18,534 nucleotides of DNA, taken from an uncultured Campylobacter sp. (GTDB taxonomy: Bacteria; Campylobacterota; Campylobacteria; Campylobacterales; Campylobacteraceae). Positions 1 to 5,664 of this stretch are shown in pieces. The notes under the pieces were generated by a model. It searched no databases, was not told the origin of the DNA, and saw nothing but the letters and a program-made list of their open reading frames with translations. Position numbers and translations under genes: made by a program. Within the stretch, counting starts at the first letter, position 1. Every line of letters starts with the position of its first letter. The stretch spans positions 1 to 18,534 of the forward strand of contig NZ_CALIJA010000170.1 in assembly GCF_938017615.1 (NCBI RefSeq), in the 5' to 3' direction.

Positions 1-46
1 TAAATTTTAGTATTTTACCAAAATTTCGCTTCATAAAACCTTAATC

Positions 47-69
47 AAAAGCCCTTAGATAGGGCTTTT
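47..69 (-). terminator. Hairpin terminator after the gam-like gene
   Basis: Perfect 9-bp stem AAAAGCCCT / AGGGCTTTT with a 5-base loop (TAGAT). It starts 26 bases beyond the stop codon of the minus-strand gam-like gene and ends in a short T run on either strand, so it may work in both directions. It probably closes, or attenuates, the early prophage operon; what lies to the left is outside the window. Confidence 0.7.
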
Positions 70-94
70 TGTTAAAGTTTAAAAGCGCGGATTT

Positions 95-583
95 TTAGAC
101 ATTTGCGCTTTGCAAATTCTCTATCTTGGTCTCGATGCGGAAGTTGTCTTTCACCGTGCGCTTTAAGCCGAGTTTAACGAGGCTTGCGTCATCAAGCTCG
201 CAGATCGCGTCTTTGTTTATAGTCTCCTCGTAGGATATACAATCATCAAGCTTATAGCTCTTTAGCGCTTTGATGAGCTTTTCGACCTTTTCTTTGATGC
301 GCGGCAAACTTACGCTTTTACTGAGCTTATAGCCTATCTTACCGAAGGTGAAATCCTTGCTGCGCTTTTCGGCGAACTCCGCCTTATTGCTCTCACAAAA
401 TGCGGTGATTTGAGCTTCGATATATTTCTTTTCGCTATCGAGCTTCTCGACCCGGGCTTTTTGTGCATCCTTGATCTCGTTGCACTTTAGCGTTATCTCT
501 CCGTTTATATCGGTCAAAGCCACCTCAAGCTCACACACTCGCTTTAGCGCGTTATCGACGTCTGCGAAGTTTTTGATCTCCAT
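95..583 (-). CDS. gam: Mu Gam-like host-nuclease inhibitor
   Basis: A 162-aa protein of the phage Gam family (Mu Gam, Pfam host-nuclease inhibitor). Gam dimers bind double-stranded DNA ends and shield them from exonucleases, as Ku does. Visible in the sequence are a long charged, coiled-coil-like N-terminal half (about residues 10-70, rich in E/K) and the family core from about residue 75: FGKIGYKLSKS, then a region ending in INKDAICELDD and a C-terminal KDNFRIETKIE. Length fits Mu Gam (about 174 aa). An AGGAG ribosome site precedes the ATG. The position downstream of A and B in an early operon matches Mu. It is the last early gene before the hairpin at 47-69. Family call made by eye. Confidence 0.8.
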   Translation of the reverse strand: MEIKNFADVDNALKRVCELEVALTDINGEITLKCNEIKDAQKARVEKLDSEKKYIEAQITAFCESNKAEFAEKRSKDFTFGKIGYKLSKSVSLPRIKEKVEKLIKALKSYKLDDCISYEETINKDAICELDDASLVKLGLKRTVKDNFRIETKIENLQSANV

Positions 584-693
584 AGTTTTTCTCCTAAAAT
601 TTTAAATCTTTTGGCTAGGCCGTAACTCAGCACGTAGCCGTATCGTAAGCAGATCGGAAGGTTGTTTTTATTCTTCTTTACGATCCGCACCAT
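544..693 (-). CDS. Small phage ORF, 49 aa, overlapping the gam start
   Basis: A short basic protein beginning MVRIVKKNKNNLPICLRYGY. The ATG lies 7 nt after the stop of the DUF4406-like gene and is preceded by a good GGAGAG ribosome site (TGAGGAGAGTATG). The frame continues 40 nt past the gam start codon in another frame, so the two genes would be translationally coupled. The C-terminal dozen residues therefore lie in overlapping code. I recognise no domain. It fills what would otherwise be a 120-bp hole in a tightly packed operon, which is the main support besides the ribosome site. Confidence 0.5.
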   Translation of the reverse strand: MVRIVKKNKNNLPICLRYGYVLSYGLAKRFKILGEKLWRSKTSQTSITR

Positions 694-700
694 ACTCTCC

Positions 701-1054
701 TCACTCGTCAAAAAGACTAAATTTCAGCTCCCTCACGCCGAGCTGCCTTGCAAGCTCTCGCTCGTATGCCATACCTTTGCTATTTTCGCTGCCTTCGCAG
801 GCAAAAAAGTAGTAGTAGCTGCATACCGAGAGGAGCTCCTCGCAGTTTTTCATTATGCGACCTCGCTCCAGCTCGCTATACACCCCCATCCATGCAAGTA
901 CGGGCGATATAGGCTCGTAGCCATTGGCGCGCACGATGGCGCAGGCCTGCTCGGCAAGCTTGCGGGCGTAGTAGTCGCGGTCTCGTTCATGCTTGCACGG
1001 GATACTTGCATACGGCGAGCTTACGAAACAGAGCCTTGCCGTTCGTTTGTCCAT
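701..1054 (-). CDS. DUF4406 / nucleoside 2-deoxyribosyltransferase-like protein
   Basis: A 117-aa protein. The open frame runs further upstream to 1168, but the ATG at 1054 has a clear AAGGAGC ribosome site and the upstream residues are translated hairpin DNA, so I start here. It resembles the DUF4406 / deoxyribosyltransferase-like fold common in phages: LCFVSSPYAS at 9-17 (nucleotide-binding loop), a middle ANGYEPISPVLAW, and SKGMAYERELA at 92-102, equivalent to the S-x-GM-x-x-E motif of the family. The role in phages is unproven; nucleotide salvage or nucleobase modification is the usual suggestion. It sits between a 102-aa unknown and the small ORF before gam. Confidence 0.65.
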   Translation of the reverse strand: MDKRTARLCFVSSPYASIPCKHERDRDYYARKLAEQACAIVRANGYEPISPVLAWMGVYSELERGRIMKNCEELLSVCSYYYFFACEGSENSKGMAYERELARQLGVRELKFSLFDE

Positions 1055-1085
1055 TATCTTTTGCTCCTTTCTTTTAAATTTGACT

Positions 1086-1131
1086 TCGCAGAGGAGCGAA
1101 GCCCCTCTTTGCGAGCGGGAGCTACGCTCCC
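1086..1131 (-). other. Structured leader in front of the DUF4406-like gene
   Basis: Two adjacent inverted repeats in the gap before the gene. One is a perfect GGGAGC-TAC-GCTCCC at 1117-1131. The other, around 1091-1109, is imperfect (GAGGAGC / GCCCCTC). On the minus strand they are followed by AAGTCAAATTTAAAAG and the ribosome site. They could modulate translation or mark a module boundary. No T run follows, so they do not look like an intrinsic terminator. Confidence 0.35.
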
Positions 1132-1209
1132 TGCACCCACCTAAAGTTTCAGAAATTTTGCTTTGCAAAATTTTAGATTTTTCAGCGGTTCAGCTTTAGC
1201 GCTTATGTA

Positions 1210-1228
1210 GGCTCTTGCTAAAAGAGCC
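1210..1228 (-). other. Hairpin after the 102-aa gene
   Basis: A perfect 7-bp stem GGCTCTT / AAGAGCC with a 5-base loop, 10 bases beyond the stop of the 102-aa gene on the minus strand. The flank lacks a T run (TACATAAG), so it is at best a weak terminator or an mRNA 3'-end stabiliser inside the early operon. Confidence 0.35.
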
Positions 1229-1237
1229 CGATAAAAG

Positions 1238-1546
1238 CTACGCCTCTCTTAGATATCTTAAAATTTTCTCTATATAAGGATCTGCCGCCATCGTCTCATC
1301 GGCGCAGATGTGAAGCCTACCGAAGCTCGCGATTTCGGCACAAGGCTTTTTATCCCCGTAGCAAAAGCCCACGTAAAATGCCCAGCCCTTTACAAGCTCC
1401 CCGTCTCTTATCTCGTCGCGACGCACCGAGCGAAGACCTACGCTTACCATATCAGGCACGGTGGCGCTCATCTTTGCGTGTAATTCGCGCAGAGCCGCGG
1501 CGCTATAATCCTGCGCGCTTAGGTTTATCAAATCCTTTAGCTTCAA
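1238..1546 (-). CDS. Phage early-operon protein of unknown function, 102 aa
   Basis: I do not recognise this protein. It appears to start at TTG, overlapping the preceding gene by 4 nt (TTGA), with AAAGGA about 8 nt upstream; the next in-frame ATG is 24 codons further and has no better ribosome site. It begins LKDLINLSAQDYSAAALREL and carries a compact middle with GELVKGWAFYVGFCYGDKKP, then a helical C-terminus ending ILRYLREA. There is no signal peptide or membrane segment. The overlap suggests translation coupled to the sigma-like gene upstream. Confidence 0.6.
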   Translation of the reverse strand: MKLKDLINLSAQDYSAAALRELHAKMSATVPDMVSVGLRSVRRDEIRDGELVKGWAFYVGFCYGDKKPCAEIASFGRLHICADETMAADPYIEKILRYLREA

Positions 1547-1818
1547 TTCTTCGTTCCTTTCAGGCTCCAGCCGCTACCGAGCCTTTGAGCTTCGCAGCGC
1601 TCAAGCTCGGCGATGGTTTCAAATATCTCCATCCACTTCTTGCGGTTTTTCGGGTGCCTAAGCTTCGCAAGCGCCGTGCGCTCTATCATCGCGACGCGCT
1701 CGACGCTGATGCCTAGCATCGCCGCAAGCTCGCGGTAAGCTACATCCGCATCGCCCTTTAGCATCCTCACCCGCTCGGCGCATACCTTGTCCGTGCGGTA
1801 GCCCTGAATTCTTTGCAT
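1543..1818 (-). CDS. Sigma-70 region-4-like helix-turn-helix protein
   Basis: A 91-aa protein whose residues 27-57 read like region 4.2 of sigma-70 factors: YRELAAMLGISVERVAMIER followed by TALAKLRHP, the same pattern as the EIG-LLGVS-RVRQIE-ALRKLRHP signature. Regions 1 to 3 are absent, so it cannot be a full sigma factor. It could be a transcription activator that contacts RNA polymerase or DNA through a borrowed region-4 fold. In Mu the corresponding early job (turning on middle transcription) is done by Mor, a different family. An AAGGAAG ribosome site precedes the ATG. It lies between the NrdD-tail gene and a 102-aa gene that it overlaps by 4 nt. Confidence 0.7.
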   Translation of the reverse strand: MQRIQGYRTDKVCAERVRMLKGDADVAYRELAAMLGISVERVAMIERTALAKLRHPKNRKKWMEIFETIAELERCEAQRLGSGWSLKGTKN

Positions 1819-1850
1819 TTCACACTTCCTTTTGCTTCCGCTTATCGCGC

Positions 1851-2015
1851 TTATTTAGTGCTAGCGACATCTTTTTTCTCTTCAAACAGCACACGTTCTT
1901 TGTGTTCGCCTACTTTACCAATATTGAAGCTCTCTACCGGGCGCAAGTAGCCCATCACGCGAGTATAGACGATGCACTTGGTGCGTTTTGCTTCAAGCTC
2001 CTTGGGAAATTTCAT
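1851..2015 (-). CDS. Orphan NrdD C-terminal-tail protein, 54 aa
   Basis: The frame opens at 2075, but the ATG at 2015 directly follows a clear AAAAGGAG ribosome site, giving a 54-aa product. It matches the last stretch of class III (anaerobic) ribonucleotide reductase NrdD: CIVYTRVMGYLRPVESFNIG with GKVGEHKERVLFEE behind it, the GYLRPV-x-x-x-N-x-GK-x-x-E-x-x-x-R signature. That region in NrdD carries the glycyl-radical loop, but the full catalytic barrel is absent here and the expected paired zinc cysteines are not visible (one Cys only). Short orphan proteins of this type are annotated in various phages and bacteria as NrdD; their role is unknown to me. A radical spare-part role like YfiD for pyruvate formate-lyase is conceivable but is inference. 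Confidence 0.7.
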   Translation of the reverse strand: MKFPKELEAKRTKCIVYTRVMGYLRPVESFNIGKVGEHKERVLFEEKKDVASTK

Positions 2016-2044
2016 ATCCACTCCTTTTAAATTTGACTTTATAA

Positions 2045-2063
2045 GACGCCCGCGTGGGGCGCC
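2045..2063 (-). other. GC-rich hairpin upstream of the NrdD-tail gene
   Basis: Arms GACGCCC / GGGCGCC (6 of 7 pairs) around a GCGTG loop, about 30 nt before the start of the NrdD-tail gene on the minus strand. It is followed, as in front of the DUF4406-like gene, by AAGTCAAATTTAAAAG and the ribosome site. Confidence 0.35.
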
Positions 2064-2081
2064 ATTTAAAATCAAAGCTGC

Positions 2082-2264
2082 CTAACTCCAAATCGTTCCT
2101 AGTCCTCGATGAAATCTCGGCACCGGCACCGCTATGCTCTCGCGGTGTCTTCTCTTTGTAATCCAGCCCCTCGGGGTCTTGAAGAGAATGAATGAGTGCG
2201 CGATTATGATCTCATCTTTGCAAGCTTTTAGATCGCTCATTTTCATACCCTTATACGCTTTCAT
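2082..2264 (-). CDS. Small phage protein of unknown function, 60 aa
   Basis: A 60-aa basic protein starting 13 nt after the stop of the B gene, with an excellent GGAGGA ribosome site. N-terminal MKAYKGMKMSDLKACKDEII, then FILFKTPRGWITKRR and a C-terminal segment with several R/H residues. No family recognised. The ATG at 2264 is favoured by the ribosome site; later methionines at residues 7 and 9 are alternatives. The position in the operon and the strong ribosome site are the case for it being real. Confidence 0.55.
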   Translation of the reverse strand: MKAYKGMKMSDLKACKDEIIIAHSFILFKTPRGWITKRRHRESIAVPVPRFHRGLGTIWS

Positions 2265-2277
2265 CTCTTATTCCTCC

Positions 2278-3144
2278 TTATAAAATTACCATGCCGCAGG
2301 CTTGGGCTATGATCTCCTCGCCCACGGCGCAGCCGTTAAGAGCCGCTAGGCGGACCGACTTTTTGTGTAACTTTTCGGACGCGCGGAAGTTGCCTTTGGC
2401 GTGAGCGAAGATCCCAGTGCCGTAAAAGGCATCGCTCTCCTCTTTGCTGAGCCCCTGCATAGCCCATTTGCCGCAAATACGGCTATATAGCTGCCTAAGC
2501 TCCTTATTGCGCCCCACTAAATTCTTTAGCAAAATCTCCGTGCCTGCTAGAATTAGCGGAGTACTCGAAAAATCGTAAATTCTACGTAGATCCTCAAGCG
2601 CCCTGAGCGGCAGATGCTCGGCTTCATCGATTAGCAGCACCTTATCGGCGGTTTTTAGGAAGCTTGATATCGCTTTTAATTTTGCATTAGCGCTGCCTGC
2701 GGCTTCCAGCTTTAGCGCTTCGCATAGCTCGCCAAGCAAAGCGTTAGCGTTGGTGTGGCAGGTAGCCTCAATTAGTACCGCGTTAGGATTTTTGGCGGCA
2801 AAGTCGCGTAGTATCGTGCTCTTGCCGCTACCTGCGGTGCCGTAAAGCAAAGCTATCTCGCGCTCGCCTACGGCTTCGGAGATGACGAAATTCGCCATCT
2901 TATAATCCCGCGAGTTAAAAATTTCATCTCGCGCGGGCGAGGCGGCAAACTCTTTTGCTTTTTTGGCGCTCGCATCGATATAGGCGCCTATCTTGGCTGC
3001 GATCGCCGCATTATCGCCCTTGTATTTGCCCGCTCGAAACTGACTTATCGCTCCCGGACTGATGCCCAAAGCCCGCGCAAGCGCGCTCATACTCACGCTT
3101 CCGCCCTCTAAGAATTCATTTAGCTTAGATATAATCTCTTGCAT
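2278..3144 (-). CDS. B: Mu B-like transposition ATPase
   Basis: A 288-aa AAA+ ATPase equivalent to Mu B, which coats target DNA, delivers it to the transposase and gives target immunity. From the start chosen: an N-terminal helix-turn-helix about residues 5-45 (MSALARALGISPGAISQF), Walker A GTAGSGKST at 102-110, Walker B VLLIDEAEH at 169-177, and a sensor-1-like LILAGTE at 197-203. Length is close to Mu B (312 aa). The frame extends 13 codons further upstream (to 3183), but AAAGGAGAAAATATG at 3144 is the far better ribosome site. The gene follows transposase A in the same direction, as in Mu and in Tn7-like tnsB-tnsC pairs. Confidence 0.9.
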   Translation of the reverse strand: MQEIISKLNEFLEGGSVSMSALARALGISPGAISQFRAGKYKGDNAAIAAKIGAYIDASAKKAKEFAASPARDEIFNSRDYKMANFVISEAVGEREIALLYGTAGSGKSTILRDFAAKNPNAVLIEATCHTNANALLGELCEALKLEAAGSANAKLKAISSFLKTADKVLLIDEAEHLPLRALEDLRRIYDFSSTPLILAGTEILLKNLVGRNKELRQLYSRICGKWAMQGLSKEESDAFYGTGIFAHAKGNFRASEKLHKKSVRLAALNGCAVGEEIIAQACGMVIL

Positions 3145-3204
3145 ATTTTCTCCTTTGCCCATAAAGGGGCTTTTAAAAGACATTTTATGCCCTTTAAAAG
3201 CACC

Positions 3205-5394
3205 TTATCCGCAGACTACTTCCTCAAAGCTCTTTATCTTGCGCTCCGCTTTGCGCTGCGTAGCTTGCGCGCTCAAAATTTCATCGCTCAAAGCTACGCT
3301 AGAGTTCAAGCTTTTAGCCCCTTTTAGCGCAGCATCTATTAGCCTGCTTTCGTTATTTGCCGCTTGCGGCTTAGGCATTGCGGCGGGCTTTGCTTCTACC
3401 ATGCGCACTATCTGCTCAAAATCCGCCCGATGTGCGATCGATGCAGCGTCCATCTGCTTTTTGGTCTCTTTTAGGCGCTTATTAAATAGCTTTTGCGCGC
3501 TTTTAGCCTCCTCGGCACTTACTCCCTCATCCAAATCAAGCGTAGAGGCAACACCGATAAATTTGTTATCCTCGCTCCATAAAAAGCACTCGTTTATATT
3601 ATTGACGTTTTTGCTAACCCATACGCGCTCAAGCCCGTACATCTCCACGCTGTAAAACCTCACACCATCTAGGCTGATACCCTTTTTATGCACGTGCTTA
3701 AGCTCTCGTCCGCCAAGACGCGCGCTGATGCTTAGAGCGTCCATATACACGGCGTCGCTTATCTTTGCGCTATACGCAGCTGCGCAGGTAGTATCAAGGC
3801 GCTCAAGGTAGCGGGTGTTTAGAAATTTTTCCGCATACATATCCATCAGCTCTTGCACCTCGCTTAGGTTTTTTAGCATCGTTAGATTCGTCTTGTAGCC
3901 TCTTTTTAAGCGGCGCTCTTTTTTAGAGCGAAAAAACTCTATGGCTTGGCGCTGCGAGATATTGTGTCCTATGAAGCCCGCCAAATTTGCGCTGAAACTA
4001 TGCTGCAAGGCTCTAAAATTTCGCTCCACGTATGGCTTGAGCCAGCCGCTATAAGCACGCACGGCTTTATACTCGATCTCAAGCGTGCCTAAGACTTCGC
4101 GCATGTACTCGCTTTTGAAAGCTTTGCCGTTATCGCCCTTGATTACCTTTGGTTTGCCGTAGCGCACGATATATTTGGCGACGGCTCTAGCAATAGAGAG
4201 AGAATTTTCACTATCGCTGATGTGAAAAGTCGCTACCCCGCTATACGTATCGATTAGAGCGATGATGGTGTAGCGCTTTTGCCACTCTTTTACATAGTTT
4301 TGAAATTCGTCTTTGTCTTTAAAGATAGTGCTGACGTTTTGCCAGCCGATCATCTCGCAAAGCTCGCTAGCGTTGCAGATTAAATCAAGCGGGCTGCCGT
4401 CTATCTCCACGACTTCGTTTATCGTGCTTACGGCGTAGTTGCTGATACCAAGAGCCGGCAAGCCGCGACCGACCGCTCCATCCTCGCCGTAAAGGATGAT
4501 GTTTTTTACCAGCTTATTTTTGTTTAGGTAGTTGTTTACGAAGCGATTTACGACCTCATAGCTTACAATCTCGTCTTTTTTACCTTGAAAGTCCTCAAAG
4601 TTTATGAGAGAGTTTTTCGCCGCGTGGTAATTTAGCGCCTTGTAGATGTTTGTTATATCTACCTTGCCCATACCGCTGCATGCAAGTATCAGCTCTACGC
4701 AAAGCGGCGCAAGACCTAGCGCGTCAAGCTTTAGGGTCTTATTATTATCCCGCTCGTCCACTAGCGCATCAAGGCCTCCTTTTTTAAATTTACGTTGCCA
4801 GTCGTAGAGCTTATTTGCGGTTACCTTTACGGGGCATATCTTTTTAGCGTTGATATACTCCAGAAAAGTAGCCTCGCTGATCTTGCCTTTTGCGTCTTCC
4901 CACTCCCTAACGACGTTATATTTTTCAAAAGCGGCTTTGCGTTTTTTATCCGAGCAAGTAGCGATAGCAGGGAGGCTTGTCGCGCTGCTCGGATCGCTTG
5001 AGCTTTGCTCTGCGCCGTTTAAATCTCGCCTCGCGCCGTTTAGGCTCTGCGCACTACCGCAGATTGATGCATTGCTTAAGTTTAAAGCGCCGCCGCTTGC
5101 GGACGGATCTGCCGCAGCCGCGCCGTTTAAATTTGCTCCGCCGTGCTTATTGTCGCAAACGCTCTCGCTTTGTCGCGAAATTTCGCTGCTTTCGTTGTTT
5201 ATCAGGCTATCGTCAATCCAAATTTGAAGGGTTTTACCACCGTGACCAACGCCATCTGTGTAGGTAAAACCTAATATATTAGGTTTAATAGTGCAAAATT
5301 TTTTCCCACTAGCTTGGGCTTTAACTACTCTTCTTTGTAGTTTTCTTAAATTTACACTTAAAATTTCAGCCGCACGTTTGGAATTTACCCACAT
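3205..5394 (-). CDS. A: Mu A-like DDE transposase
   Basis: A 729-aa transposase/integrase that cuts and joins the phage ends. Domains: N-terminal Mu-type DNA-binding winged helix, about residues 1-60 (SKRAAEILSVNLRKLQRRV); a low-complexity linker 65-148 with LNGA repeats; a second helix-turn-helix part about 155-215; the RNase H-like core with D332 (EIDGSPLD), D421 (IKGDNGKAF) and E457 (KPYVERNFRAL), the last two 36 apart; a beta-barrel region about 555-620; and a C-terminal helical, lysine-rich tail that in Mu contacts B. Mu A is 663 aa; the excess is the linker. The ATG at 5394 shares one base with the stop of the 56-aa gene upstream. The code also contains a 20-bp palindrome (5267-5286) matching the operator at the early promoter. 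Confidence 0.93.
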   Translation of the reverse strand: MWVNSKRAAEILSVNLRKLQRRVVKAQASGKKFCTIKPNILGFTYTDGVGHGGKTLQIWIDDSLINNESSEISRQSESVCDNKHGGANLNGAAAADPSASGGALNLSNASICGSAQSLNGARRDLNGAEQSSSDPSSATSLPAIATCSDKKRKAAFEKYNVVREWEDAKGKISEATFLEYINAKKICPVKVTANKLYDWQRKFKKGGLDALVDERDNNKTLKLDALGLAPLCVELILACSGMGKVDITNIYKALNYHAAKNSLINFEDFQGKKDEIVSYEVVNRFVNNYLNKNKLVKNIILYGEDGAVGRGLPALGISNYAVSTINEVVEIDGSPLDLICNASELCEMIGWQNVSTIFKDKDEFQNYVKEWQKRYTIIALIDTYSGVATFHISDSENSLSIARAVAKYIVRYGKPKVIKGDNGKAFKSEYMREVLGTLEIEYKAVRAYSGWLKPYVERNFRALQHSFSANLAGFIGHNISQRQAIEFFRSKKERRLKRGYKTNLTMLKNLSEVQELMDMYAEKFLNTRYLERLDTTCAAAYSAKISDAVYMDALSISARLGGRELKHVHKKGISLDGVRFYSVEMYGLERVWVSKNVNNINECFLWSEDNKFIGVASTLDLDEGVSAEEAKSAQKLFNKRLKETKKQMDAASIAHRADFEQIVRMVEAKPAAMPKPQAANNESRLIDAALKGAKSLNSSVALSDEILSAQATQRKAERKIKSFEEVVCG
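5012..5129 (-). repeat. Repeated LNGA-coding segment in the transposase linker
   Basis: The 10-mer GCGCCGTTTA occurs three times (5012-5021, 5033-5042, 5120-5129), each coding LNGA on the minus strand, inside a run rich in Ala, Ser, Gly and Asn. The first two copies are 21 bp apart, so they stay in frame. It looks like an expanded flexible linker between the end-binding and catalytic parts of transposase A. Confidence 0.6.
5267..5286. promoter_or_regulatory. Second repressor operator, inside transposase A
   Basis: A perfect 20-bp palindrome, AAACCTAATATATTAGGTTT, coding KPNILGF near residue 38-43 of transposase A. Its central 18 bp match the palindrome in the early promoter at 17 of 18 positions. 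An extra half-site pair TAGGT-AAA-ACCTA overlaps its left edge (5261-5273). A site this long, perfect and duplicated next to the repressor's own promoter is very unlikely by chance. It could block elongation into A or let the repressor loop the DNA between the two sites, about 1.35 kb apart. Confidence 0.7.
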
Positions 5395-5564
5395 TAGGCT
5401 ACCTTTATGCCGTCTTTTTCTAGTATCTTTTTAGCTTTTTGGCTTATATAGCCCTTGTAAAAGCTGCTTAAGCTTAGTCCTCGCATCGCACAGTAGTCTT
5501 TTAGATCGTATTTTAGTTGTTGTTTTACGGCCTTTGTAACCGGTTTTACTCTACATTTTGCCAT
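5394..5564 (-). CDS. Small HTH-like protein in the Ner position, 56 aa
   Basis: A 56-aa basic protein starting MAKCRVKPVTKAVKQQLKYD. An AAAGGAG ribosome site precedes the ATG at 5564 and its TAA overlaps the ATG of transposase A by one base (TAATG), so the two are coupled. Residues about 19-48 (LKDYCAMRGLSLSSFYKGYI) look like a helix-turn-helix of the Ner/excisionase size class. In Mu, ner is the first gene of the early operon, lies just before A and represses both the early and the repressor promoters. Position, size and charge fit that job; the sequence itself is not close enough for me to name it with certainty. Confidence 0.7.
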   Translation of the reverse strand: MAKCRVKPVTKAVKQQLKYDLKDYCAMRGLSLSSFYKGYISQKAKKILEKDGIKVA

Positions 5565-5582
5565 TTTTTACTCCTTTCTTAT

Positions 5583-5605
5583 ATTTTCATTGTTAATGTA
5601 AAAAT
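5583..5605 (+). repeat. Inverted-repeat copy 1 (in front of the Ner-position gene)
   Basis: A 23-bp sequence starting ATTTTCATTGTTAA that recurs at 22 of 23 positions, inverted, at 6534-6556. It lies 19 bp upstream of the 56-aa gene on one side and 17 bp before the TATAAT of the membrane-protein gene on the other. It contains the short dyad CATT-GTT-AATG. Candidate binding site for the Ner-position protein, or an RNA-pairing element. Confidence 0.65.
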
Positions 5606-5621
5606 TTAAGAACCCCGCTGA

Positions 5622-5627
5622 TATAAT
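5622..5627 (+). promoter_or_regulatory. -10 box of the promoter for the 251-aa membrane-protein gene
   Basis: TATAAT preceded by TGA (GCTGATATAAT), a typical Campylobacter -10 element, 38 bases before the ATG at 5665. There is no convincing -35 box, which is normal in this genus. AAAAGGGG at 5646-5653 would be the ribosome site, a rather long 11 nt from the ATG. Confidence 0.6.
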
Positions 5628-5664
5628 ATTATTCGGAAATTCTACAAAAGGGGATACGGCGGAA

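Noticed and set aside
662..1199. Plus-strand open frames opposite the DUF4406-like gene
   Set aside because: They mirror a recognisable minus-strand gene, have no ribosome sites and give protein of odd composition.
5578..5583. TATAAG on the minus strand as a separate promoter for the 56-aa gene
   Set aside because: The start site would fall on the ribosome site, leaving a leader of a few bases; no -35 either.
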